A DNA stretch of 64,000 nt from assembly GCA_934463165.1 (NCBI GenBank), contig CAKSJG010000015.1:1-64000 (forward strand), read 5' to 3'. The notes beneath the pieces are model-generated. The model had not been told where the DNA came from and made no database searches. It was given only the letters and a program-made list of their open reading frames with translations. The translations under genes and the position numbers were made by a program. The DNA is from an uncultured Clostridia bacterium (GTDB lineage Bacteria > Bacillota > Clostridia > UMGS1810). Below are positions 17,701 through 25,701 of this stretch, piece by piece (within the stretch, counting starts at the first letter, position 1; each line of letters opens with the position of its first letter).

Positions 17701-18393
17701 CCAATCGGGATTTTTGAATTTTACAATTAATCTTTCGTTATTGACAGGATCTTCCGAGACATCCGACACACGAACCCTGGTATGCACCCATCCTCTGAAC
17801 CAATCAAACTCAACGTCTCTCGGATTGCTGAATAGCGGAATATCATTCTTTGAAACATATATACCGTCTGATACATATTGAGAGCCGGACATACGGTAAT
17901 CAGACGGGTTAATCCATGTCTCCGTTTGAGCAATGTGCTTTTTATCTCCGTTTACATAGAATTCATTAATAAAATCCAAATCGGGAATATATGCCTCAAT
18001 CAATCCGGGATGAGTCTCAGACTTTTTGAATGTTTTTACCTGCTTTCCTCCCGAAATAACAGGAAGTCCGTGACCTTTATATATTACACTGTGACTGTTA
18101 AATCCACCGTCTTCATTTGAAAATTCAAGCATATCATCTTGGTAATAAGTTCCGGGCATTATGTTTATCACAATGTCTCCGGTCATATTCGAAGTGTATT
18201 TTCGAACTGCATCTTTTGCCGCCTTAATAGTCCTGAAGGGACTGTTTATAGTCCCTTCATTCCCATCATTTCCGGATTCGGATACATAAAATTCAAGATA
18301 TATTTGCTTATCATCTGCCACAGAGCATGTTGACCACAACATATTAAGCTGCACAGCAAAACATAAAATCAAACATATTGTTTTCTTAAACAT
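14758..18393 (-). CDS. Secreted right-handed beta-helix glycosidase, GH141-like
   Basis: 1211 residues. Signal peptide (about 1-26), then the opening typical of these enzymes: FYVSESGNDGNEGTINSPF with TIKAAKDAVR, followed by parallel beta-helix repeats with many Asn-rich rungs (IEFLDTPGEFYF, NFYNNVFTGLGQAAINFDDA, NYIHNICTLGYDGAAIYTLG). A discoidin-like insertion lies in the middle, and the C-terminal 400 residues contain helical and beta domains of no known role. GH141 members include alpha-L-fucosidase and xylanase activities, some on pectin; the exact substrate is not shown here. It is 21 bp after the binding-protein gene, so it probably belongs to the transporter operon and feeds it. A pectate-lyase-like activity is the main alternative. 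Confidence 0.75.
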   Translation of the reverse strand: MFKKTICLILCFAVQLNMLWSTCSVADDKQIYLEFYVSESGNDGNEGTINSPFRTIKAAKDAVRKYTSNMTGDIVINIMPGTYYQDDMLEFSNEDGGFNSHSVIYKGHGLPVISGGKQVKTFKKSETHPGLIEAYIPDLDFINEFYVNGDKKHIAQTETWINPSDYRMSGSQYVSDGIYVSKNDIPLFSNPRDVEFDWFRGWVHTRVRVSDVSEDPVNNERLIVKFKNPDWSDYLNRVGTNPTNAAPYITCFAKNAIEFLDTPGEFYFDKSKKTLYYMPEEGEIIEKSQFTVPVLDTGLFIMGRTTEDRVKNIVFDGLKFTNYTIWDDFGEVASTGQGPYYANEYNGRRIEQNFGTVYLNRAENINFYNNVFTGLGQAAINFDDAVSNCTVEGNAFYDLNEEAIEAGSQYHIEFEFTDDDERSKMDKFNIRYYVEENPKTDFYMMLLKPYIWSSNMSNSNRVALGINNPESGNYIYRPHTGTLTTSVEDFTDYKRYGNDITWRDTPENGEIPYVMYDFVKKYSFSEITLAFKNGDVSDEEKSGYEILLSNDRHFEEYTTVAVQKDAPAEVADYKVDDTGKYRYMMIRSLSSKPMAVTSVYAFTPDIQNQIVRKMCDNISIKNNYITRTGDTVYSGVGVNIIACENLTFEHNELSDMPYSAFSYGYNWQYYGKGGKGFIRNNYIHNICTLGYDGAAIYTLGHHAGSVIEENYVYNSNLGGNIYLDNGTNGVFVNNNVNEFTRASLIHNTGAVNNTVGEMYTTCNNNELSDQDAIKWLADQTEFTVGMESAKILDIKNNAGLERDFQRIKSLVSAEPMTTNTYDGYSTNCEITAHRRPVYHSNMYYALNNIAENAEFGSGFGQYSLEAKRLLSNLSQYQSEGAKNTNAIRELAEMVVKLQNRVGFEELKEKCNEALELSTDKKLKESFKNKMESFDKGDGADLIELEKAYNEFAAHLPKPSIKDVYVNGVQCEIDVSRKQIIINADSDISANDIIIEPALNTVVTSRIYDLKPGGSQKLSICSKDSKIYDEWEFISKVNESKLLCAGRITTDSISNDKIRKAADGGTSFLPFGNYYAYYLNGKTDHESDTSVTFSVRNSVENNRVSFILGANALEGFVPGDSNAKYDRIDVEFYNQLLNIYYVKSGVRTLAKSFVSNLKYDSENVLKYRLENTGKNTFVKLILNDTEYSTAIAAKVCGDRFGFYSFKNTVIIY

Positions 18394-18414
18394 CCTAACC
18401 TCCTAAAACGCTGT

Positions 18415-20235
18415 TTATTTTTCTTTTTTTGCCAATTCTGTCATTTCCTTGCACATTTCTTTAAGATCCACAATGTCATTTAATTTGCTTAAAGCATCAC
18501 TCCACTTTGACTCAAATTCATCATCACTCTTTGAAGCAAATGCAAGCTTAAACGGATTTTCCCATTGTTCACGCTTTGCCCAAAATTCTATAGTCTTCTC
18601 ACACTCCGAAAAAGTAGAATCCCACGGTAAATACGGAGGAACGATCGTATTTACAATATGCTCGGAATCCTTTTTAAATCTCTGCGCTGCTTTATCTGCA
18701 GACATCTTAAAGCACTTATTGTATATTCCCGGTTCCCATCTTGAGTTTGCCGTTGCAACAGGATACCAAACTCCGACAGCACCGGAATTTCCGCTGATTC
18801 CCTTTGAATCCTTCCAATCGAGAGCAGATCCGTCGCCGTCGAGATAGCGCTTTGTAAATCTTTCATCTGTATATGTTCTGGTTCCGTCCTCCTTTTCAGT
18901 GTAAAGTCCATCTTCTTTAGTTCCCCAATAGTAAACTTCTTCAAATTCATCAGAGAAACAAACATTCATCCAATTAAGAGCCTGTATCATCTGATCCTCA
19001 GATAATTCTTTTGTAAAAGCTATCGCATATTTCCAACCCGACTTTGTCTTTCCTGCGGCATATTCGGGTTTATTCGGAATATTAACATAAAGGGGTCTGT
19101 ATCTGTATGATTTACCTGTTTTTTCAAGCTGAGCATTAACAGTATTTAAACCGCCTGCATATCCTACGGAACATATTGCGTACTGCCCACCGTCAACCTT
19201 TTCCGTAAACATCTGACTTGTGTGCATAAGCGATTCCGGATCAATAACCCCGTCTCGAATCATCTTATTCTGAGTTTTTGCAGCCTCCTTAACGATGTCA
19301 TCATCAAGCATTATATTTTCGCAATCGTTTTTCTGATCCCATGCACCGACATAGTAATTAGACGCATATCCCATCATATCTCCTCCGAGATATGTAAGAG
19401 CCTCCCAGTTATCGCCGCCGGAATATCCGAATGCATACACTTGTTTTCCGTTTTCCTTAAGATTCATATCTTTAATTTTATACATGAAATCAATATAATC
19501 CTGAGTGGTATTAATCCCCGTATCAAAAAGCTCGTCTCCGATCGGACCGTTCTCATTTGCGGCAAGCCCCTCAATTTCTTTCCATGTCTTTGCTTCGGGA
19601 TATACCATTTTCAAAATATCATCTCTGACATATAAGCCCATGGTTTCATCAACCGTTATTTGACCTTCCATATTTTCTATATACTCTATCTCTTCAGCAG
19701 ATGCGTTCGGCTGGGTCTGCTCATCGTTTTTGTAAACAGCATACGGAAATCCGTATAGCTTTCCGTCAATCCTGAATGAATCAAGCATTTCTTTGGGAAG
19801 CCTTTTTAAAACATTCGGCGCATATTTTTCAAGCATCTCATCAGTTATTTCCCAAAGCTGTTTTGCCTTAACAAGCTTTGCGAAGTGTGTCGGGCCCTGA
19901 CCTCCGCCGCAAATAACCACATCAGGCATATTATCGCCCGTCAGAAGTCTTGACAGTTTTGTATCCCACTGTCCGCCGTCATTTCCGTAAGTAGTTTCAA
20001 ATTTTACTTTTGTTTTGTCATACACGTAATTTTGAACAACGTTGTCCTTAATTTCATTTCCTCCCGCATAATCGGTTCCTTGCGTGTACCATACAGTCAA
20101 CGGCAAATCCTTAAGTGCTACAAATTTTCCGTTTTCAATCTTGTAAGCACTTTCTCCGTCACTTTTACCGCAAGCGCAAATCGATACGGCCATTGCCGCT
20201 GCCATCAGTCCTGCAATTACTTTTTTCAGTTTCAT
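18415..20235 (-). CDS. Sugar ABC transporter substrate-binding lipoprotein (LplA/YtcQ type)
   Basis: 606 residues, the large size typical of the LplA group. Lipoprotein signal peptide with the lipidated residue at Cys22 (SICACGKS). The mature part has the extracellular solute-binding fold (LPLTVWYTQGTD, LLTGDNMPDVVICGGG, GLYVRDDILK). It would capture oligosaccharides outside the membrane and hand them to the two permeases encoded just upstream, 28 bp away. No ATPase gene is nearby; transporters of this group commonly share a general ATPase such as MsmX (family knowledge). The GH141-like gene follows after 21 bp. Confidence 0.93.
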   Translation of the reverse strand: MKLKKVIAGLMAAAMAVSICACGKSDGESAYKIENGKFVALKDLPLTVWYTQGTDYAGGNEIKDNVVQNYVYDKTKVKFETTYGNDGGQWDTKLSRLLTGDNMPDVVICGGGQGPTHFAKLVKAKQLWEITDEMLEKYAPNVLKRLPKEMLDSFRIDGKLYGFPYAVYKNDEQTQPNASAEEIEYIENMEGQITVDETMGLYVRDDILKMVYPEAKTWKEIEGLAANENGPIGDELFDTGINTTQDYIDFMYKIKDMNLKENGKQVYAFGYSGGDNWEALTYLGGDMMGYASNYYVGAWDQKNDCENIMLDDDIVKEAAKTQNKMIRDGVIDPESLMHTSQMFTEKVDGGQYAICSVGYAGGLNTVNAQLEKTGKSYRYRPLYVNIPNKPEYAAGKTKSGWKYAIAFTKELSEDQMIQALNWMNVCFSDEFEEVYYWGTKEDGLYTEKEDGTRTYTDERFTKRYLDGDGSALDWKDSKGISGNSGAVGVWYPVATANSRWEPGIYNKCFKMSADKAAQRFKKDSEHIVNTIVPPYLPWDSTFSECEKTIEFWAKREQWENPFKLAFASKSDDEFESKWSDALSKLNDIVDLKEMCKEMTELAKKEK

Positions 20236-20263
20236 TTTTTTACCTCTTTCTTTTAAAAATTTT

Positions 20264-21157
20264 TTATCCTTTAACAGCCCCGAGTGTAAGCCCCTTCACA
20301 AAATATTTTTGAAGGAACGGATATACACATAAGATAGGAATGGTTGATATAATAAGCATTGCCGCTTTTATAGATTCGGAAGTGGTCTGAGCAGCCGCCG
20401 CAGAAGTATCCGCTCCCATAGCCTGATCAAGACCTATTTGCTTAAGCGCTTCTCCTTGTTTTATAATTCTAAGCATCAAATATTGAAGAGAAAACAGATT
20501 TTTATCTGTTACATACATAAGCGTTGATGAATAATCATTCCACTGCCCTACCGCTACCCATAGTGCAATTGTTGCCAAAACGGGTTTTGAAAGCGGAACA
20601 ATTATTTTCATCATAATTTTAAACTCGTTTGCGCCATCCAAAAGCGCTGACTCTTCGAGCGAGATCGGCAGTTCCTGAATAAATGATCTCATAATTATCA
20701 TATTGTAAAATGAAAATGAATACGGGATCACATATACCCAAAAGTTATTTATGAGACCTAAATATCTGTAAAGTATGTATGTCGGTATCGTTCCCGCATT
20801 GAGATACATTGTCAGCATAAGAATTTTATTTATCATAGATCTGCCTTTAAGGTTTTTTCGCGTCAGCGCATATGCTGCCGAAAAAGTTACAAAAAGATGA
20901 ATGAAAACATTTAAAACAGTTCTTAAAACAGATACAAACGCCGCTTTGCCTACGCTCGGATCACTTAAGATTGTCTGAAAATTTAAAAGTGTAAACTTAC
21001 GCGGGAAGATTGTAACTCCACCCAATGCACTGTCATTTCCGTCATTAAGTGCAATTGCAAGCTGATTCAAATACGGATAAAGCATCAGAATCGAAATAAT
21101 AATCAGCACAAATGCATTTATTGCAAGAAAGGTTTTATAACTTTTTGATAATTTCAT
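20264..21157 (-). CDS. Sugar ABC transporter permease (LplC/YtcP type)
   Basis: 297 residues with about six membrane segments. The inner-membrane coupling motif is visible (EESALLDGANEFKIMMKIIV followed by PLSKPVLATIALW). It pairs with the permease encoded 25 bp upstream to form the channel of an oligosaccharide importer, with the lipoprotein at 18415-20235 as receptor. AAGGAG lies before the ATG. Confidence 0.94.
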   Translation of the reverse strand: MKLSKSYKTFLAINAFVLIIISILMLYPYLNQLAIALNDGNDSALGGVTIFPRKFTLLNFQTILSDPSVGKAAFVSVLRTVLNVFIHLFVTFSAAYALTRKNLKGRSMINKILMLTMYLNAGTIPTYILYRYLGLINNFWVYVIPYSFSFYNMIIMRSFIQELPISLEESALLDGANEFKIMMKIIVPLSKPVLATIALWVAVGQWNDYSSTLMYVTDKNLFSLQYLMLRIIKQGEALKQIGLDQAMGADTSAAAAQTTSESIKAAMLIISTIPILCVYPFLQKYFVKGLTLGAVKG

Positions 21158-21182
21158 TTAAATTGTTCTCCTTTCCGTAAAA

Positions 21183-22097
21183 TTACCACAATGACGTTTC
21201 CGAAACAGCCTTCGAAAACTTATTTGCAAGAATGACCAATGTTACCGATACTATTCCCTGCATAAGTCCGAATGCTGTTGCAAGCGAATATTCTCCGCCT
21301 TGAATACCTTTTCGGTATACTAATGTATTGATTACCTCTGTTTCGTTTTGCGTATATACATTCTGCAAGCCGTATACATGCTCGAAGTTAGAAGTAACCA
21401 AACTTCCCATGCCAAGCAAAAGCACAAGAATAATTGTTGTTTTAATAGACGGAAGCGTTATGTATATGGTCTGCTTAAGCCGATTACAGCCGTCAACCTC
21501 TGCTGCCTCATACATACTCTGATCTATACCTGCAAGCGCTGCAAGATAGATAATCGAGCTCCATCCGAGTTCTTTCCACAATCCCGAGAAAAACATAATC
21601 GGAAGAAAGTTTTTGCTTTCCATAAGTATATTTGTTCTCTCATATCCGGTTCCTATAATCTTTGCAAGCATATTATTCACGGGACCGTCAATAGCAAACA
21701 TTGCATATATCAACGCGCATACTGAAGCCCATGATAAAAAATGCGGAAAATAGCTCATTGTCTGAACTACCTTCTTAAATCTCATATTTCTGACTTCGTT
21801 AAACATCAGCGCAAGCAATATCGGAAACGGAAATTTCCCGAAAACTCCAACGATACTGTAGACCAATGTATTTTTAATTGACGCCAGCATTTCCGGATAT
21901 TTGAAGATTTTAATAAAGTTTCCAAATCCAACCCAAGGGCTGCCCCATATTCCGTCAATCACATCAAAATCCTTAAATGCGATTACGATACCCGCAAACG
22001 GCAAAAAATTAAATATGATTACCGATATGACTGCAGGCATAAGCAACAGATACATTACTCTGTTTGAACTACTGAACTTTTTTTTCTTAGTTTGCAT
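21183..22097 (-). CDS. Sugar ABC transporter permease (LplB/YteP type)
   Basis: 304 residues, about six membrane segments, with the coupling motif MYEAAEVDGCNRLKQTIYIT and LPSIKTTIILVLLLGMG. It is the first gene of the transporter operon. I start it at ATG 22097, which GGGAG precedes by ten bases; the longer frame to 22121 has no ribosome site. A good sigma-A-like promoter lies at 22178-22206, so the operon can be transcribed apart from the two-component genes upstream. Confidence 0.94.
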   Translation of the reverse strand: MQTKKKKFSSSNRVMYLLLMPAVISVIIFNFLPFAGIVIAFKDFDVIDGIWGSPWVGFGNFIKIFKYPEMLASIKNTLVYSIVGVFGKFPFPILLALMFNEVRNMRFKKVVQTMSYFPHFLSWASVCALIYAMFAIDGPVNNMLAKIIGTGYERTNILMESKNFLPIMFFSGLWKELGWSSIIYLAALAGIDQSMYEAAEVDGCNRLKQTIYITLPSIKTTIILVLLLGMGSLVTSNFEHVYGLQNVYTQNETEVINTLVYRKGIQGGEYSLATAFGLMQGIVSVTLVILANKFSKAVSETSLW

Positions 22098-22177
22098 ATT
22101 AATATATCTCCCATCTGTCATAATAAAGGCAGCAATGCTTCCTCTTTCCTTAGTTGATTATATCAATCTATATAAAT

Positions 22178-22206
22178 ATTTTATCATTTAAATAAAGCTA
22201 CTTCAA
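22178..22206 (-). promoter_or_regulatory. Sigma-A-type promoter of the transporter/GH141/SLH operon
   Basis: On the minus strand TTGAAG (22206-22201) and TAAAAT (22183-22178) are 17 bases apart. It lies in the gap between the sensor kinase gene and the first permease gene. Gene gaps downstream are 25, 28, 21 and 13 bp, then an overlap, so one transcript could run from here to 7429. Confidence 0.65.
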
Positions 22207-22235
22207 TTTAAAAATAATGTTATTTATTTAAAAAT

Positions 22236-23852
22236 TTAAGTGTTGTTACCCAATTGAATAACAACTGTGATTTCACATCCGTTTCCCGGGCAGCTTTCAA
22301 CGCTGATTCCGCTTTCGCTGCCGTAAAAAATCTTAATTCGCAAATCGGTATTTTTTATGCCGATATGTGTATTTGATTCTGATTCCCTGCAGTCAAGAGA
22401 GTTTTTCTCATTCATGTCAAATCCCACTCCGTTATCGCGAATTTTAAAAATCGCTTTTCCGCCTTTAATCCTTCCGGAAATTGTTATACAGCCGTTCGTA
22501 TTTCCGTTGATACCGTGAAGAACAGAATTTTCAACTATAGGCTGAAAAATATGCTGTATTGTTTTTATTTTCATGGCGGCAGGTTCTATATCTATCACAT
22601 ACTTATAATCAATTTCATGTATTATTGAAATCAATTGCAAATATTTCTCAACAAGGTTAAGTTCATCCATAATAGTGTAATCTTTTGAAACATCACATAT
22701 TGACATTCTGTAATAATCAACCATAGCATCTATCTGTTCGACAACCTCCGGCGCCTTATCAACACAGCTCCATCTTATAACAGATAAAACATTATATAGG
22801 AGGTGCGGATTGATCTGTGACTGTGCATGCGCAAGCTGAAGGTCCGTGTTCTCTTTAATAAGGGAATTCTTTTCAGCATTTATTTTTTTAATATCGGTGA
22901 ACAGCTGCTTGATTTTATCAAAAATGACATACAACTCATCATTCGTATCGATTCGGATATTTTCTATATTTTCATACAGTTTTTCGCTTTTCATCAGTTC
23001 AAGAAAATCATAGAGTTTTTTTGTAAGCTTTACAGATGTCATTTCTGCCAAAATCAGGGAAAACACAAATACAAAAGCCAAAATTCCCAATCCCGATCCA
23101 AAAATCACCCCGTATATTTCAATCAGTCTGTTTTCAGGTATCTCTGCTTTGATATATTGTCCGTTTACCAAGGATTCATATTTCACATGCCGATCGTCCT
23201 TGTTTTTTTCGGATTTTGACACAATACTAAGACAGCTGCGCGGCAAATCAGTACCCAAATAATATATATCCGTACTCAAAAAATTTTCCATTGTTACTCT
23301 GTCAATTCCGCATGTGAAAATAAGTATATCATCTCCCTTGGTCATATTGCATGCGGCAATTGTTTCACTTTCCGTCACAATCCATTTTCTGACACGATTC
23401 TCGGTTTCCAGAATTTTTTTGCAGTCCGACTCGTTAAGTTCACGAATATCACGCAGATAATCACTGCGAAACATTCCGTCTCTGTTATGATAAATTCTGA
23501 TTTTCACATTATCTGCATTATAAGAATTATAAAATCTTTTGCAGTATGTATTTATTTCGTTAAGCATTATTATTTTTTCGGAGAAATCGGATTCTCTGCT
23601 TTTTGCAACCGCATTTTCAATGATACCGTCATATATAATATTGTTTAGTGTATGGTCAAGATAATTCAGCTGCATATTAATATACTGTGCATTTCTGAGG
23701 CATCCGGTTTCTATTTTATTTATATACCGGCTGCATTGCAGTTTTGAAATTATTATACATATAATTATAATAATGATCGATGCGGGAATAAGCGAGTATA
23801 TGAAAATTTTATTTCTGAGCGTGTATTTTATGGATTCATTGTTTTTTTTCAT
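22236..23852 (-). CDS. Sensor histidine kinase, YesM type
   Basis: 538 residues. One membrane segment near 15-33, an extracellular sensor region, a second membrane segment near 250-272, then a HAMP-like linker and the His-kinase domain. That domain has the phospho-acceptor block QSQINPHLLYNVLSVIRW and ATP-binding motifs (IVENSVLHG, KIRDNGVGFD, GIGIKN-like GIKNTDLRI). It should sense an extracellular carbohydrate signal and phosphorylate the response regulator encoded ten bases upstream. YesMN pairs commonly control LplABC-type transporters and pectin or hemicellulose genes, which matches the neighbours here. Confidence 0.94.
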   Translation of the reverse strand: MKKNNESIKYTLRNKIFIYSLIPASIIIIIICIIISKLQCSRYINKIETGCLRNAQYINMQLNYLDHTLNNIIYDGIIENAVAKSRESDFSEKIIMLNEINTYCKRFYNSYNADNVKIRIYHNRDGMFRSDYLRDIRELNESDCKKILETENRVRKWIVTESETIAACNMTKGDDILIFTCGIDRVTMENFLSTDIYYLGTDLPRSCLSIVSKSEKNKDDRHVKYESLVNGQYIKAEIPENRLIEIYGVIFGSGLGILAFVFVFSLILAEMTSVKLTKKLYDFLELMKSEKLYENIENIRIDTNDELYVIFDKIKQLFTDIKKINAEKNSLIKENTDLQLAHAQSQINPHLLYNVLSVIRWSCVDKAPEVVEQIDAMVDYYRMSICDVSKDYTIMDELNLVEKYLQLISIIHEIDYKYVIDIEPAAMKIKTIQHIFQPIVENSVLHGINGNTNGCITISGRIKGGKAIFKIRDNGVGFDMNEKNSLDCRESESNTHIGIKNTDLRIKIFYGSESGISVESCPGNGCEITVVIQLGNNT

Positions 23853-23862
23853 ATCAGAACAC

Positions 23863-25404
23863 TTATCCCCTTCCGTCGCGGTACTGCTGCGGAGTTACAC
23901 CGACATTCTTTTTAAAAGCTGTTGAAAAATATGTGTTGCTTGAATACCCGACGCTTTTAGCTATTTCGTATATTTTTTTATCCGTTCCCCTAAGCATTTT
24001 TTTTGCTTTGCTCATTCTCTTTTCGACAAGATATTCAAATATTGTCATTTGAGTGCACCTCTTGAAAATTACGTTTGCATGAAATAAGCTTATATTTTGA
24101 TTACTTGCCGAAAGCTCAAGTGCATCAACCAAATGAAAGTTCACATCTATAAAGCTTTTTATTTGCTCAACAAGCACATTTGATTTTTCAAACACCTTTT
24201 CACCCAAAAGAAAATCATTAACTGCATGCATCATGTTTATTATCCATTGCCTTATATTAACAATCGAATTAAAATACGTAAGCTTTTTCCAGACTACCAT
24301 TTCATCTTCGAAAATATCGGAAAGAGAATAATTCTGAGACGCCAAAAAAATACAAATTGAACATACCGTGCTGTAAGCAACGGATTTTAAATATGCAACA
24401 TTGATTGCACACTCCGACGGAAGATACTTATCGACAAATTCTTCGGCGCTGGTATTTTGCTTAAAAAACGCAGTAATATTATCGTAAATTAATGGAACGT
24501 CAAGAGCTGTCTCACTATCATTTTCCATTGAAAACGACTCATCGACAACAACAATCTGTCCATTCTTTTCAAAAAAATTATTTTTTATTATGTTCAAAAT
24601 TTTTCTGAACTGTTCGCGCATATTTTCCGATGTTGTGCCAATTTCATTAAAATACATTGAAACTGTTTTTCCGAACGTCTCATTAAATTCATTCTGCGTT
24701 TGTTCAAGAGAATGAAATATATCGTCATCCTCTATGACCATTATAAGCTTGTCATTCTCAAAATTTAAAAAGAAAGAATCGGCAAATACCATACTCAGAC
24801 AATCTTTAAGAAACATTCTCTGCAGATAAACCGTCTCGGAATCAGTCTGCACATTTTCAATAACGGCAATACCGATGCGAAAATTTTTTTCGGAGTCCAG
24901 ATCCAAAAAGCTGTTGCCCTCCTTTTCGACGCCGAACAGCAAATTGGCAAGATGGTTTTCTCTGAGAACTTTTTTATTTTCTTCAAGCTGCACCTTAAGC
25001 TGCGCAATAATCTCGGAATTTCCCTTATCTTTGTCAATTGATCCGATAGCCTTTTTAACAGCGTCAACCATACTTTCCCTCTTGATAGGCTTAAGCACAT
25101 AATCAAATGCTCTGTTTTCAATTGCAAGACGCGCGTAGTCAAATGACTGATGACAGCTCATGTATATATAAAAAACATTTTTAAGCTTTTCGTTAATGAG
25201 TTTTGTCATTTCGAATCCGTCTTTCACAGGCATGGAAATGTCTGTTATAACAATATCGGGAACACATTTCAAAGCAGCATTATACCCTTCCAAGCCATTT
25301 GTTGCCGTTGCTGCAACAATACATCCCAGCTCACTCCACGGTATATAGCTCTGCATCCCTCTCAAATCGCTTTTGCAATCATCAACAATTAACACTTTAT
25401 ACAT
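23863..25404 (-). CDS. Response regulator with AraC DNA-binding domain, YesN type
   Basis: 513 residues from ATG 25404, which follows GGAGG by eight bases; the frame opens at 25425 without a ribosome site. Receiver domain at about 1-120 (MYKVLIVDDC, phospho-acceptor Asp55 in IVITDISMP, conserved VLKPI). A middle region of low similarity follows, then a C-terminal AraC helix-turn-helix pair (MSKAKKMLRGTDKKIYEIAK, VGYSSNTYFSTAFKKNVGVT). It works with the kinase gene ten bases downstream and probably activates the transporter operon. A palindrome at 25433-25447 overlaps the expected transcription start. Confidence 0.94.
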   Translation of the reverse strand: MYKVLIVDDCKSDLRGMQSYIPWSELGCIVAATATNGLEGYNAALKCVPDIVITDISMPVKDGFEMTKLINEKLKNVFYIYMSCHQSFDYARLAIENRAFDYVLKPIKRESMVDAVKKAIGSIDKDKGNSEIIAQLKVQLEENKKVLRENHLANLLFGVEKEGNSFLDLDSEKNFRIGIAVIENVQTDSETVYLQRMFLKDCLSMVFADSFFLNFENDKLIMVIEDDDIFHSLEQTQNEFNETFGKTVSMYFNEIGTTSENMREQFRKILNIIKNNFFEKNGQIVVVDESFSMENDSETALDVPLIYDNITAFFKQNTSAEEFVDKYLPSECAINVAYLKSVAYSTVCSICIFLASQNYSLSDIFEDEMVVWKKLTYFNSIVNIRQWIINMMHAVNDFLLGEKVFEKSNVLVEQIKSFIDVNFHLVDALELSASNQNISLFHANVIFKRCTQMTIFEYLVEKRMSKAKKMLRGTDKKIYEIAKSVGYSSNTYFSTAFKKNVGVTPQQYRDGRG

Positions 25405-25432
25405 AGGCGTTTCCTCCGTTCGCATATTAATA

Positions 25433-25447
25433 GTGTCAAACAGACAC
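25433..25447. promoter_or_regulatory. Operator-like palindrome before the response regulator gene
   Basis: A perfect interrupted palindrome, GTGTC-AAACA-GACAC, 28 bases before ATG 25404. On the minus strand a TATAAA-like -10 lies a short way upstream, so the site falls near the transcription start. The same motif with one arm change occurs at 27622-27636. Confidence 0.5.
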
Positions 25448-25701
25448 CCTGTTTTTTATAATTTAACTTTCACTAAAAACATTAGACTTCACTGCCTTTA
25501 GCATTTATATGCAGCTTTTTAACAATAACCATCTCAGTCAAACACTGTTTCCTTAGCACCTGTTCAAACTTCTCATAGCTTCTTTTAGGTTAATCACAGC
25601 AATCGTCCGTCGTTATTTTGTTTACATAACAATCGTGCATACCGGATTTCCGGTTTAGATTAGCTGCAACAAACATGCCACTGTAATGCTTGAGCATATC
25701 A

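Noticed and set aside
25433..25447. TTGACA inside the palindrome as a -35 box
   Set aside because: A matching -10 would fall at or inside the start of the gene; a TATAAA-like box lies on the other side, so an operator fits better.
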